Shown here piece by piece: positions 34,752 through 43,251 of a stretch of 64,000 nucleotides of DNA. Both the position numbers and the translations under genes were made by a program. The stretch is taken from NCBI RefSeq assembly GCF_025961475.1, contig NZ_JAOQNS010000001.1, forward strand, positions 186,001 to 250,000. Reading direction: 5' to 3'. The notes under the pieces are model-generated. The model did not search any database, was not told the DNA's origin, and worked only from the letters and a program-made list of their open reading frames with translations. The stretch is from Rhodobium gokarnense. GTDB lineage: Bacteria > Pseudomonadota > Alphaproteobacteria > Rhizobiales > Rhodobiaceae. The first letter of the stretch is position 1, and every line of letters begins with the position of its first letter.

Positions 34752-36101
34752 ATGTCGGCAATCGAGGCCTATCCGGGGCAGTCTCCGAAGATCGTCGAGA
34801 TGCTGGTCTTTCCCGTTGCCGGCGAGGACAGCATGCTGCTCAATCTGAGCGGCGCCCACGGGCCCTTCTTCACCCGCAACGTCGTCGTCCTGACGGACGA
34901 GACCGGCCGAACGGGCCTTGGAGAGGTTCCGGGCGGCGAGAAAATCTGCCAGACGCTGGAAGACGCCACCCCGCTCGTCGTGGGGCGCGAGGTTGGGGAT
35001 GTCAACGCCGTGCTTCAGGCGATGGAGACGGCATTCGCCGGCCGCGATGCCGATGGCCGGGGCCTGCAGACCTTCGACCTGCGCATCGCCGTCCACGCCA
35101 TGACCGCCGTCGAAGCCGCGCTGCTCGACCTTCTCGGCCAGTTCCTCGGCCTGCCGGTCGCGGCCCTCCTCGGCGAAGGCCAGCAGCGCGACAGCGTCCC
35201 GGTCCTCGGCTATCTGTTCTATGTCGCCGATCGCACCGCGACCGATCTGCCCTACCGGTCCGAGGGCGATGCCGCGGATCCTTGGGTCCGCCTGCGCAAC
35301 GAGGCCGCGCTGACGCCCGACGCGGTGGTGCGGCTCGCAGAGGCCTCCCATGAGCGCTACGGCTTCAAGGACTTCAAGCTGAAGGGTGGGGTGTTCTCCG
35401 GCGAGGAGGAAATGGCGGCCGCCGAGGCTCTGTCGCAACGCTTTCCGGACGGGCGCATCTCGCTTGACCCGAACGGCGCCTGGTCGCTGGAAGAGGCGAT
35501 ATCCCTCTGCAAGGGCCGGGGTGACGTCCTTGCCTATGCGGAGGATCCGTGCGGTGCGGAGGACGGCTATTCCGGCCGCGAGGTGATGGCCGAGTTCCGT
35601 CGCGCCACCGGGCTCCCGACGGCCACCAACATGATCGCCACAGACTGGCGGCAGATGGGCCATGCAATCCTGTTGCAGGCCGTCGACATCCCGCTCGCCG
35701 ACCCACATTTCTGGACGCTGCGCGGCTCGGTCCGCGTCGCGCAGATGTGCCGCGACTGGGGCCTGACCTGGGGCTCCCACTCCAACAACCATTTCGACAT
35801 TTCGCTGGCGATGTTCACCCATACCGCGGCGGCAGCGCCCGGCAAGGTGACGGCCATCGACACGCACTGGATCTGGCAGGACGGCCAGAACCTCACCCGC
35901 GACCCGCTAGAAATCAGGAACGGCGAGATCGCGGTGCCCGACCGGCCGGGGCTCGGTATCGAGCCGGACATGGACCGCATCCTTGCCGCCAACGCGCTCT
36001 ACCGCGACCAGGCGCTCGGCGCGCGCGACGATGCTGCCGGCATGCAGTTCCTGATTCCGGGCTGGGCCTTCGACAACAAGCGGCCCTGCCTGGTCCGATA
36101 G
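34752..36101 (+). CDS. gudD: D-glucarate dehydratase
   Basis: 449 residues, close to the 446 of E. coli GudD, enolase superfamily. Every catalytic landmark is present at a constant +4 offset from E. coli: KxK at 209/211 (FKLKG), D239 (SLDPNGAW), E264 (YAEDP), N293 ([10 protein letters not shown]), D317 and H343 ([11 protein letters not shown]). It removes water from D-glucarate to give 5-dehydro-4-deoxy-D-glucarate in the cytoplasm, Mg-dependent in the family. ATG 34752 with AAGGGTGG just upstream is preferred; an in-frame ATG at 34713 would add 13 residues. First gene of gudD-garL-garR. Confidence 0.95.
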   Translation: MSAIEAYPGQSPKIVEMLVFPVAGEDSMLLNLSGAHGPFFTRNVVVLTDETGRTGLGEVPGGEKICQTLEDATPLVVGREVGDVNAVLQAMETAFAGRDADGRGLQTFDLRIAVHAMTAVEAALLDLLGQFLGLPVAALLGEGQQRDSVPVLGYLFYVADRTATDLPYRSEGDAADPWVRLRNEAALTPDAVVRLAEASHERYGFKDFKLKGGVFSGEEEMAAAEALSQRFPDGRISLDPNGAWSLEEAISLCKGRGDVLAYAEDPCGAEDGYSGREVMAEFRRATGLPTATNMIATDWRQMGHAILLQAVDIPLADPHFWTLRGSVRVAQMCRDWGLTWGSHSNNHFDISLAMFTHTAAAAPGKVTAIDTHWIWQDGQNLTRDPLEIRNGEIAVPDRPGLGIEPDMDRILAANALYRDQALGARDDAAGMQFLIPGWAFDNKRPCLVR

Positions 36102-36115
36102 GAAGGATTTTTTCG

Positions 36116-36874
36116 ATGCGAGCGAACAGACTGCGCGAGATCTGGGCGGCCGGCGGGGCCGCCGTCAACGGATGGCTGACCATTCCGCACGCTTTTGCCG
36201 CGGAAACCATGGCGCACCAGGGCTGGGATTCCCTCACGGTCGACATCCAGCACGGCGTCGTCGACTACCAGGCGGCGGTCAACATGATGATCGCCGTTTC
36301 CACCACCGACACCGTCCCGGTCGTGCGGGTGCCCTGGCTGGAGCCGGGCATCCTGATGAAGGCGCTCGACGGCGGCGCCTACGGCATCATCTGCCCGATG
36401 GTCAATTCCGGCGCCGACGCCGAACGGCTCGTTAAGTTGACCCACTATCCGCCGCTCGGCACGCGCAGCTTCGGGCCGATCCGGGGCCTCCTCTATGGCG
36501 GCCCGGACTATCCGGAAAAGGCCAACGACACGGTCGTCGTCTTCGCCATGATCGAGACCCGTGAGGGGCTCGACAATCTGGAAGACATCCTCAGGGTCCC
36601 CGGCCTCGATGCCGTCTATATCGGCCCGTCGGACCTGTCGCTGGCGCTCGGCTGCAAGCCGACCTTCGACGAGGTGGACAAGCCCGCCGCCGAAGCCATC
36701 GACTACATCCTCGCCAAGGCCAAGGAGCACGGCAAGGTCGCCGGCATCCACAACGGCACGCCGGAATTCGCCAGGAAGCGCATCGAGAAGGGCTTCCAGT
36801 TCGTCACCATTGCCTCTGACGCCCGGCTGATGGCGGCCGGCGCAAGGCAGGTGCTGCAGACGGTTCGGGCGTGA
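36116..36874 (+). CDS. garL: HpcH/HpaI-family aldolase, 2-dehydro-3-deoxyglucarate aldolase type
   Basis: 252 residues of the class II HpcH/HpaI fold. Visible are LTVDIQHGVVDYQAAVNMM (catalytic His), PVVRVPWLEPGILMKALDGGAYGIICPMV, VFAMIETREGLDNLEDIL (metal Glu) and VYIGPSDLSLALG (metal Asp). It should split 5-dehydro-4-deoxyglucarate into pyruvate and tartronate semialdehyde. GGAAGGA precedes ATG 36116, 14 bases after the gudD stop. The pathway context supports GarL; other HpaI members accept related acids. Confidence 0.88.
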   Translation: MRANRLREIWAAGGAAVNGWLTIPHAFAAETMAHQGWDSLTVDIQHGVVDYQAAVNMMIAVSTTDTVPVVRVPWLEPGILMKALDGGAYGIICPMVNSGADAERLVKLTHYPPLGTRSFGPIRGLLYGGPDYPEKANDTVVVFAMIETREGLDNLEDILRVPGLDAVYIGPSDLSLALGCKPTFDEVDKPAAEAIDYILAKAKEHGKVAGIHNGTPEFARKRIEKGFQFVTIASDARLMAAGARQVLQTVRA

Positions 36875-36905
36875 CGCCCCGCGGAACAGACAAAGGAGAG
36901 ACAGG

Positions 36906-37787
36906 ATGAGCAAGGTTGGATTCATCGGAACCGGCATCATGGGCGCGCCGATGGCGGGCCATCTCCTCGATGCCGGCCACACCGTGACGACGCTCGACCG
37001 CGGCAAGGTGCCGGCGGACCTCAAGGAAAAGGGCATCGTGCCGGTTGCGACTTCGCGCGAGGTCGCCGAGCAGTCGGAAATCGTGATCCTGATGGTGCCG
37101 GACACGCCGCAGGTGGAAGAGGTGCTTTTCGGCGAGGGCGGCGTCGCCGAAGGGCTTTCCGCCGGCAAGACGGTCATCGACATGAGCTCGATCTCGCCGA
37201 TCGCCACCAAGGAGTTCGCCAGGAAGATCAACGATCTCGGCTGCGAATATGTGGACGCGCCGGTGTCCGGCGGTGAGGTCGGCGCCAAGGCGGCAACGCT
37301 CACCATCATGTGCGGGGCGACGGAAAAGGGCTTCGCGACGGCGAAGCCGCTGTTCGAACTGATGGGCAAGAACATCACGCTGGTCGGCGGCAATGGCGAC
37401 GGCCAGACCTGCAAGGTCGCCAACCAGATCATCGTCGCCCTCAATATCGAGGCCGTCGGCGAGGCGCTGCTGTTTGCCTCCAAGGCCGGGGCCGACCCGG
37501 CCAAGGTGCGTGAGGCGCTGATGGGCGGCTTTGCCTCCTCAAAGATTCTGGAGGTTCACGGCGAGCGCATGGTCAAGCGCACCTTCGATCCGGGGTTCAG
37601 GATCGAACTGCACCAGAAGGACCTGAATCTCGCCCTTTCGAGCGCCCGGGCGATGGGCGTCGGCCTGCCGAACACGGCAACGGCCCAGGAACTCTTCAAC
37701 GCCTGCACGGCCCACGGCGGCGCCGGCTGGGACCATTCGGCGATGGTCAAGGCGCTGGAGCTGCTCGCCGACCACGACGTCGCCTGA
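36906..37787 (+). CDS. garR: Tartronate semialdehyde reductase (2-hydroxy-3-oxopropionate reductase)
   Basis: 293 residues of the beta-hydroxyacid dehydrogenase family. NAD(P) motif GFIGTGIMGAPMAGHLLDAGH, substrate signature YVDAPVSGGEVGAKAATLTIMCG, and catalytic Lys in GDGQTCKVANQIIVALNIEAVGEAL near residue 170. The C-terminal FDPGFRIELHQKDLNLAL is typical of GarR/GlxR. It reduces tartronate semialdehyde from the preceding aldolase to D-glycerate. AAAGGAGAG precedes the ATG. A glycerate kinase to finish the pathway is not in this window. Confidence 0.93.
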   Translation: MSKVGFIGTGIMGAPMAGHLLDAGHTVTTLDRGKVPADLKEKGIVPVATSREVAEQSEIVILMVPDTPQVEEVLFGEGGVAEGLSAGKTVIDMSSISPIATKEFARKINDLGCEYVDAPVSGGEVGAKAATLTIMCGATEKGFATAKPLFELMGKNITLVGGNGDGQTCKVANQIIVALNIEAVGEALLFASKAGADPAKVREALMGGFASSKILEVHGERMVKRTFDPGFRIELHQKDLNLALSSARAMGVGLPNTATAQELFNACTAHGGAGWDHSAMVKALELLADHDVA

Positions 37788-37804
37788 CGTCGCGCGCAGA
37801 CAAA

Positions 37805-37836
37805 GACCGGGAGAGAGGGCCTGCGTCCTCCCGGTC
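37805..37836 (+). terminator. Terminator-like hairpin after garR
   Basis: GACCGGGAG and CTCCCGGTC form nine pairs around a 14-base loop, 18 bases after the garR stop. No T-run follows, so a Rho-dependent end or mRNA-protecting hairpin is equally possible. Confidence 0.5.
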
Positions 37837-37972
37837 CGCTCCACCCCCTGAAAATTCGTGGGCCAAATGTCTCAGATACTTCGGCGCAAAAACGCGCCGT
37901 CGTTATCTCCATTTTTACCAGTCGTCCGGAAAATCCCGCACTGTGTATACAAGGGATCGCGGGGGGCGACCG

Positions 37973-40900
37973 ATGATTTTCAAGGGACTACATGGCGCGC
38001 GCTGGATGCTGCTGGCATCAGTGCTGCTGGCAGTGTTGTCCGCTCCGGCAGCGGCGAGCGAGGTCACCGAGGCGATCGCTGCAGTGCAGCGCAAGCTCGA
38101 TTTCGCCTGGGTGCTCGTCGCCGCAGCGCTCGTGCTTCTCATGCAGGTCGGGTTCCTGCTGGTCGAAGCGGGCATGGTGCGGTCCAAGAACGCCATAAAC
38201 GTCGCACAGAAGAACCTGCTCGACTTCGTCTTTTCGGTCGTCGTCTTTGCCGGCATCGGCTTCATGTTCGCCTTCGGCGGTTCGACCGGCTACCTGATCG
38301 GCATCGACAGCAAGCTGTTGATGCTGTCCGACGTCGACGCCTGGGGCCTGACCTTCTTCGTCTTCCAGGTGATGTTCTGCGGCACAGCGGCGACGATCGT
38401 CTCCGGCGCCGTCGCGGAACGCATGCGCCTGTCGGCCTATGTGCTGTGCTCGATCTTCATTTCCGGGCTGGTCTATCCGGCCTTCGTGCACTGGGCCTGG
38501 GGCACGGCACTCACCGACAGCCCGGGCGCCTTCCTTGCCCATATGGGCTTCGTCGATTTCGCCGGCTCCACCGTCGTCCACGGCACCGGCGCCTGGATCG
38601 CGCTTGCCGCCTGCATCGTCATCGGCGCCCGCCACGGCCGCTTCGATGCCGACGGCAAACCGGTGCGGTTCCACGGCCACAGTCCGGTTCTGGCCACCGC
38701 CGGCGCCATCCTCTTGTTCGTCGGCTGGATCGGCTTCAATGGCGGCTCCACGCTCGAGGCCTCGCCGGCCGTCGCCCATGTCATCGCCAACACGGTGCTT
38801 GCCGCCGCCACCGGCGGCACGGCGGGCTATCTGCTCGGCTGGTGGCGCGAGCGGGTGCTGCTTCCCGACAAGGTGTTCTCCGGCCTTCTCGGCGGCCTCG
38901 TTGCCGTCACCGCCGGCTGCATGGCGCTGAAGCCCGGCGGCGCGCTGATCATCGGCTTTCTCGGCGGCACCGCCGCGGTCGTCGGCATCGGTCTGCTGGA
39001 ACGCCGGCTGCATGTCGATGATGCCGTCGGCGCCGTCGGCGTCCACGGCGTTGCCGGTGTCGTCGGCACGCTCGGCGTTGCGCTGCTTGCCCCGGTGGAG
39101 AACCTTCCGGCCGGCGGCCGGCTCGCGCAACTCGGCGTGCAGGCGCTCGGCTCGGGCGTCAATTTCGCCTGGGCCTTCGGCCTCGGCCTCGTCTTCTTCC
39201 ACCTGCTCGGCAAGGTCATCCTGCTGCGCGTCGACGCCCATGGCGAAGAGGTCGGCCTCAACGAATCCGAACACGGAACGCGCCTCGGCATCGGCCATGT
39301 GGAGGATGCAGTTGGCCGGCTGGTCGACGGCAAGGCCGATCTCGGCCTCAGACTGCCGGTCGAGCCCGGCGACGAGGCCGAACGGATGACGCGGCTGTTC
39401 AACTCGCTGATGGACGCGATCGAGAACGAGGAGATCCGGCGTGGCCTCGACAAGGATATGAGGCGCGACGACGAGGAGTCCGAGCGGCTGTCGGCGCTCG
39501 CCAACGCCACCTTCGATTCCATCGTCATCTCTGTGGAGGGCGTCGTCATCGACGGCAACGCGGCGCTGGAGACGCTGATCGGCCTGCCGCTGTCGCGCAT
39601 CAAGGGACGCTCGATCGAGGAATTCGTCGACAAGGCCTGCCTGCCGCTGGTCGCCGAGCAGATGCAAAAGGCCGACACCGGCCCCTACGAACTGATCCTC
39701 CACCGCTCCGACGGCGCGGAGATTCCGGTCGAGGTGCGCGCCCGCGAAATCATCTATCGCGGCCTGCCGACCCGGGTCGCGGCGATCGTCGACTTGCGCG
39801 AGCGCAAGGCCGCCGAGGAGCGCATCCGGCACCTCGCCCAGCACGATCCGCTGACGGACCTGCCGAACCGGGCCGTCTTCACGGACCGGCTGGTGCGCTC
39901 CATCACGCTGGCGCGGACCAAGCCGATCGGCATTGCCGTCATCCTCATCGACCTCGACCATTTCAAGGACATCAACGACCTGCACGGCCATCCGGTCGGC
40001 GACAAGGTGATCGCGGCAACCGGCGAAAGGCTGCGCCAACTGACACGGCATACCGACACCGTGGCGCGCCTTGGCGGCGATGAATTCGCGATCGTCCAGG
40101 CCGACGTGCAGTTCGCCAACCAGTCGGCCGACCTCGCACACCGGGTCGTCTCGATCCTGTCGCAGCCGATCGACTGCGGCGACGGGCTGGTGGTGCGCGT
40201 CGGCGCCAGCCTCGGCGTTGCGCTGTGTCCGGGCCATGGCGACAACCCGGAAACGCTGCTGTCGCGAGCCGACACCGCGCTTTACCGGGCCAAGATCCAG
40301 GGCCGGAATACCTATTGCATCTTCGAGGAGGGCATGGATGCGGCGGTCCGCAAGCGCCGCGTCCTGGAGGCCGATCTCTCCGCCGCCATCGAAGAGGAGC
40401 AGTTCGTCCTCTACCTGCAGCCGCGGCTCGACCTGCATTCGAGCGGGATCACCGGCTACGAGGCGCTGATCCGCTGGAACCATCCCAAGAAGGGCATCAT
40501 CGAGCCGGCCGATTTCATTCCGGTGGCCGAACAGTCGGCGCGGATCGTGGCGATCGGCGAGTGGGTGCTGAAACGGGCCTGCCAGATGGCCGTCGAGCAA
40601 CTCGGCGCGGCGCGGATCAGCGTCAATGTCAGCCCGCTGCAGTTCCGCGACCGGGGCTTCCTTGACAGCGTCCGCACCGCCCTGGAAGAGAGCGGGCTGA
40701 AGGCGGCGCGGCTTGAGATCGAGATCACCGAGAACGTTCTCATCGAGGACGACGAGCGGGCGCTTGAGATCCTGAAGGCGCTGAAGAAGCTCGGCGTCGG
40801 CATTTCGCTGGACGATTTCGGCACCGGCTATTCCTCGCTCAGCTATCTCAGCCGGTTCCCGTTCGATTCGATCAAGATCGACCGCTCCTTCGTGCATTCG

Positions 40901-41230
40901 GTCTCGGGCTCGGAGAACGTTCTGGCCATCGTGGAGACGATCGTCAGGCTCGGTCGCGCGCTCGGCATGCGGATCGTTGCGGAAGGCGTGGAAACGCCGG
41001 AACAACTGGTGCTGTTGCAGGCGGAAGGCTGCGACGAGATCCAGGGCTATCTCGTCGGCCGGCCGCAGCCGCTCGGCTCCCACGCGACGATGCTGCCGGA
41101 CCAGGTGGTCGAGGCGCTGCTCGCCGATCCGGTGCGCGACAGGGATCCGATCGCGCAACTGAAGCACGCCGCGGCCCGGATGCGGGAGAGCACGCCGCTG
41201 CCGGTCGCGCCGGCGCGTCAGAAGAGCTGA
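37973..41230 (+). CDS. Ammonium transporter fused to PAS-GGDEF-EAL (c-di-GMP turnover)
   Basis: 1085 residues. Signal peptide to about 28, then a complete Amt/Rh channel (35-430) with twin His H203 (VVHGTGAW) and H358 (GVHGVAG), and D195. A helical linker (430-505), a PAS-like domain (505-610), a GGDEF domain with intact GGDEF (701-705) and RxxD inhibitory site (R692-D695), and an EAL domain with intact EAL (830-832), EITENVLIEDD and DDFGTGYSSLSYL follow. It could sense or carry ammonium at the membrane and make or break c-di-GMP in the cytoplasm. GGGGGG precedes ATG 37973. A small stem (37882-37899) and TGTATACA (37944-37951) lie in the leader. No glnK is adjacent. Confidence 0.93.
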   Translation: MIFKGLHGARWMLLASVLLAVLSAPAAASEVTEAIAAVQRKLDFAWVLVAAALVLLMQVGFLLVEAGMVRSKNAINVAQKNLLDFVFSVVVFAGIGFMFAFGGSTGYLIGIDSKLLMLSDVDAWGLTFFVFQVMFCGTAATIVSGAVAERMRLSAYVLCSIFISGLVYPAFVHWAWGTALTDSPGAFLAHMGFVDFAGSTVVHGTGAWIALAACIVIGARHGRFDADGKPVRFHGHSPVLATAGAILLFVGWIGFNGGSTLEASPAVAHVIANTVLAAATGGTAGYLLGWWRERVLLPDKVFSGLLGGLVAVTAGCMALKPGGALIIGFLGGTAAVVGIGLLERRLHVDDAVGAVGVHGVAGVVGTLGVALLAPVENLPAGGRLAQLGVQALGSGVNFAWAFGLGLVFFHLLGKVILLRVDAHGEEVGLNESEHGTRLGIGHVEDAVGRLVDGKADLGLRLPVEPGDEAERMTRLFNSLMDAIENEEIRRGLDKDMRRDDEESERLSALANATFDSIVISVEGVVIDGNAALETLIGLPLSRIKGRSIEEFVDKACLPLVAEQMQKADTGPYELILHRSDGAEIPVEVRAREIIYRGLPTRVAAIVDLRERKAAEERIRHLAQHDPLTDLPNRAVFTDRLVRSITLARTKPIGIAVILIDLDHFKDINDLHGHPVGDKVIAATGERLRQLTRHTDTVARLGGDEFAIVQADVQFANQSADLAHRVVSILSQPIDCGDGLVVRVGASLGVALCPGHGDNPETLLSRADTALYRAKIQGRNTYCIFEEGMDAAVRKRRVLEADLSAAIEEEQFVLYLQPRLDLHSSGITGYEALIRWNHPKKGIIEPADFIPVAEQSARIVAIGEWVLKRACQMAVEQLGAARISVNVSPLQFRDRGFLDSVRTALEESGLKAARLEIEITENVLIEDDERALEILKALKKLGVGISLDDFGTGYSSLSYLSRFPFDSIKIDRSFVHSVSGSENVLAIVETIVRLGRALGMRIVAEGVETPEQLVLLQAEGCDEIQGYLVGRPQPLGSHATMLPDQVVEALLADPVRDRDPIAQLKHAAARMRESTPLPVAPARQKS

Positions 41231-41242
41231 GGCGTCAGGCGG

Positions 41243-42136
41243 TCATTCGCCGAGATAACGGCCCGCGACTTCTTCGAAGCCCTCGGGGTCCTTGATGCCG
41301 AGGGCGGGAAGGCCGGGCAGGGCCGGATCGGCCACATTGTCGCCGGCCATCAGGGCGACGACGCCCTCCGTGATCGGGGCGGCGGGGCCGAGAAGACCGG
41401 CCGCCCGGGCGATCAGGGCCCAGCCGGCCATCGGCACCGGCACCAGCGGTCGCCGGCGGCCCTGAAGGTTCTGCACCGTCTCCACGCATTGCCGGTAGCT
41501 GAGGACGCTGGCGCCGCCGAGCTCGAACACGCCGCCATCGCCGCTATGGGCCTCGACGGCATTGCGAATGGCGCGGGCCACATTGTGCAGGGAGACCGGC
41601 TGCAGGCGCACGCTGCCGTCGCCGAAGAGGGGCACGGCCGGCAGCCATCGCGGCAGCCCGGCGAGCGCCGACAGGAACGCATCTCCCGGTCCGACCATCA
41701 CCGAGGGGCGCAGGATCATCGCCTTTTCAAAGGCCGCGCGGACGGCCTCTTCGCCGCGGCCCCGGGCCGAGACATAGGGCGAGGAAGAGGCCGCGTCGGC
41801 GCCGATGCCCGAAAGATGGATGAGCGTCGTCACGCCGGCATCCTTCGCCGCCTCGGCGACGGTGCGGGCGCCGGCGACGTGGATGTCGTCGAAGGTGAGT
41901 CCGCCGCTTTCCACATAGAGGCTGACGCAATTGACGACCGCATCGGCGCCGGCAACGGCCTCTTTGACCGAGGCCGGATTGGTGATGTCCGCGTGTCGCC
42001 ATTCGCCGTGTTTGGGCTTGTGGCGCGTGGCCGCAACGGCGCGGTGGCCGTGTTGCAGCAGCTTGTCGATCACCTGCCGGCCGAGGAAACCGGTCCCTCC
42101 GAAGACCACGATGAAGCGTTGCGGACCGTGCGGCAT
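41243..42136 (-). CDS. NAD(P)-binding SDR-type protein (complex I NDUFA9-like subfamily)
   Basis: 297 residues of the atypical/extended SDR group. The N-terminal motif FIVVFGGTGFLGRQVIDKLLQHGH (GGTGFLG) binds the dinucleotide, followed by ADITNPASVKEAVAGADAVVNCVSLY, TLIHLSGIGADAASSSPYVSARGRGEEAVR and ILRPSVMVGPGDAFLSAL. The usual YxxxK is replaced by YVSAR, as in NDUFA9-like proteins that are not classical dehydrogenases. These may act in quinone or respiratory-complex assembly. ATG 42136 has AAAGGA six bases upstream. It converges with the Amt fusion after only 12 bases. Confidence 0.87.
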   Translation of the reverse strand: MPHGPQRFIVVFGGTGFLGRQVIDKLLQHGHRAVAATRHKPKHGEWRHADITNPASVKEAVAGADAVVNCVSLYVESGGLTFDDIHVAGARTVAEAAKDAGVTTLIHLSGIGADAASSSPYVSARGRGEEAVRAAFEKAMILRPSVMVGPGDAFLSALAGLPRWLPAVPLFGDGSVRLQPVSLHNVARAIRNAVEAHSGDGGVFELGGASVLSYRQCVETVQNLQGRRRPLVPVPMAGWALIARAAGLLGPAAPITEGVVALMAGDNVADPALPGLPALGIKDPEGFEEVAGRYLGE

Positions 42137-42202
42137 GAGATTCCTTTCCTCGACCGTTCCCGATGGTGGCGCGCCGACGGGAACGGTTCAATAGTTCCTT
42201 GG

Positions 42203-43132
42203 TCAATGCGGAAGCGGTTCGCCCGTTCCTAACTCTTCCGGTACAGGGAGCGCCAGAGGGCGGACGTGATCGACGAAGCGCTGGACAGCAGGTCGCATGC
42301 CCGCGCGCCGCCACACCAGGTGGGTGCCGACCGGACCGCAACGGTCGGAGATCGGGATCATGCGCACCCGGTCGTCGGTGTAGCTCTTCAGGTGTTCCGT
42401 CTGCACCGATATCCCCATGCCGCAGGCGACGAGGCCGATGATTGCCGTGCTGTTCGGCACCCGCTGGACGACCCGCGGCGAGAACCCGGCATCGGCGCAG
42501 ACGCGGTAGAGGATGTCGTGGAAGAAGGCCCAGCGGTCGTCGCGCCCGAGCACGAAATCGGCGTCCCTGAGGTCGGCGAGCCGGATCGCCGTCGCCCCGG
42601 CGAGGGCATGGCCGACCGGCACGATCGCCACCAGCCTGTCCGCCTGAACCAGCAGGTCATCGAGATCGGGATCGGTCACCGGCCCGGTGACGAAGCCGAG
42701 GTCGAGCTGGCCGGCCCGCATCATCTGGTACTGGGCCTCGGTCCAGGCCTCCTGGAGCTGGATCGAGACGTCGGCCGAGGCGGCGCGGAACGACTGCACC
42801 AGTTCGGCAAGGCGGCCGGAGATGGCGATGTCCGTATAGCCGATGGTGAGATCCCCGGCGTCGCCGGCGGCGATCTTCTGGGCCTTGAGGACGGCGCTGC
42901 GGAGCGTGGCAAGGGCCTCGGCCGAGCCGGTGCGGAAGCTCTCGCCGGCCTCCGTCAGCGCGACCTTGCGGGTGTTGCGCTCGAACAGAGCGACGCCGAG
43001 TTCCGTTTCCAGTTGCGCGATCGCCCGGCTGAGCGCCGGCTGGGTGACGCCGAGTTCGCGCGCCGCCTGGTGGAAATTCAGCCGCTCGGCGAGGAGCTGG
43101 AAGTAGCGGAGCCGTCTCAGTCCCATCTGCAT
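42203..43132 (-). CDS. LysR-family transcriptional regulator of the TRAP locus
   Basis: 309 residues. The DNA-binding helix-turn-helix is LRRLRYFQLLAERLNFHQAARELGVTQPALSRAIAQLETELGVALFERNTRKVALTEAG (residues 5-63), and the effector domain begins near 90 (AGDLTIGYTDIAISGRLAELVQSFRA). It belongs to the BenM/CatM-like branch by general look, not by test. Divergent from the TRAP transporter operon, which it probably controls. ATG 43132 and ATG 43126 are both possible; the first is taken. A palindrome abuts its start codon. Confidence 0.9.
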   Translation of the reverse strand: MQMGLRRLRYFQLLAERLNFHQAARELGVTQPALSRAIAQLETELGVALFERNTRKVALTEAGESFRTGSAEALATLRSAVLKAQKIAAGDAGDLTIGYTDIAISGRLAELVQSFRAASADVSIQLQEAWTEAQYQMMRAGQLDLGFVTGPVTDPDLDDLLVQADRLVAIVPVGHALAGATAIRLADLRDADFVLGRDDRWAFFHDILYRVCADAGFSPRVVQRVPNSTAIIGLVACGMGISVQTEHLKSYTDDRVRMIPISDRCGPVGTHLVWRRAGMRPAVQRFVDHVRPLALPVPEELGTGEPLPH

Positions 43133-43149
43133 GATGCAAGATATGCATC
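43133..43149. promoter_or_regulatory. Inverted repeat GATGCA-AGATA-TGCATC (candidate LysR site)
   Basis: Perfect 6-5-6 repeat that begins one base upstream of the LysR start codon and lies about 100 bases before the TRAP binding-protein gene. It contains the T-N11-A pattern of LysR boxes. Same spacer length as the palindromes near 7650. Confidence 0.5.
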
Positions 43150-43251
43150 AATACCGGCCGATTAACAATTACACAGTTCGAAATGCCTCCGTTATGGTTT
43201 TTGCATGCGATCCGCTCAAAGAGACGCAGGCACCAGACAGAGGACGAGACT

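Noticed and set aside
37788-37972. Sigma-54 promoter expected before an ammonium transporter gene
   Set aside because: No TGGC-N9/10-GC-type -24/-12 element found by eye on the plus strand.
38018-41167. 1049-codon open frame antisense to the Amt-GGDEF-EAL gene
   Set aside because: Its composition (Asp/Arg/Gly/Gln-rich, no domain) is that of a complement of a GC-rich gene, and the plus-strand gene has complete domains throughout.
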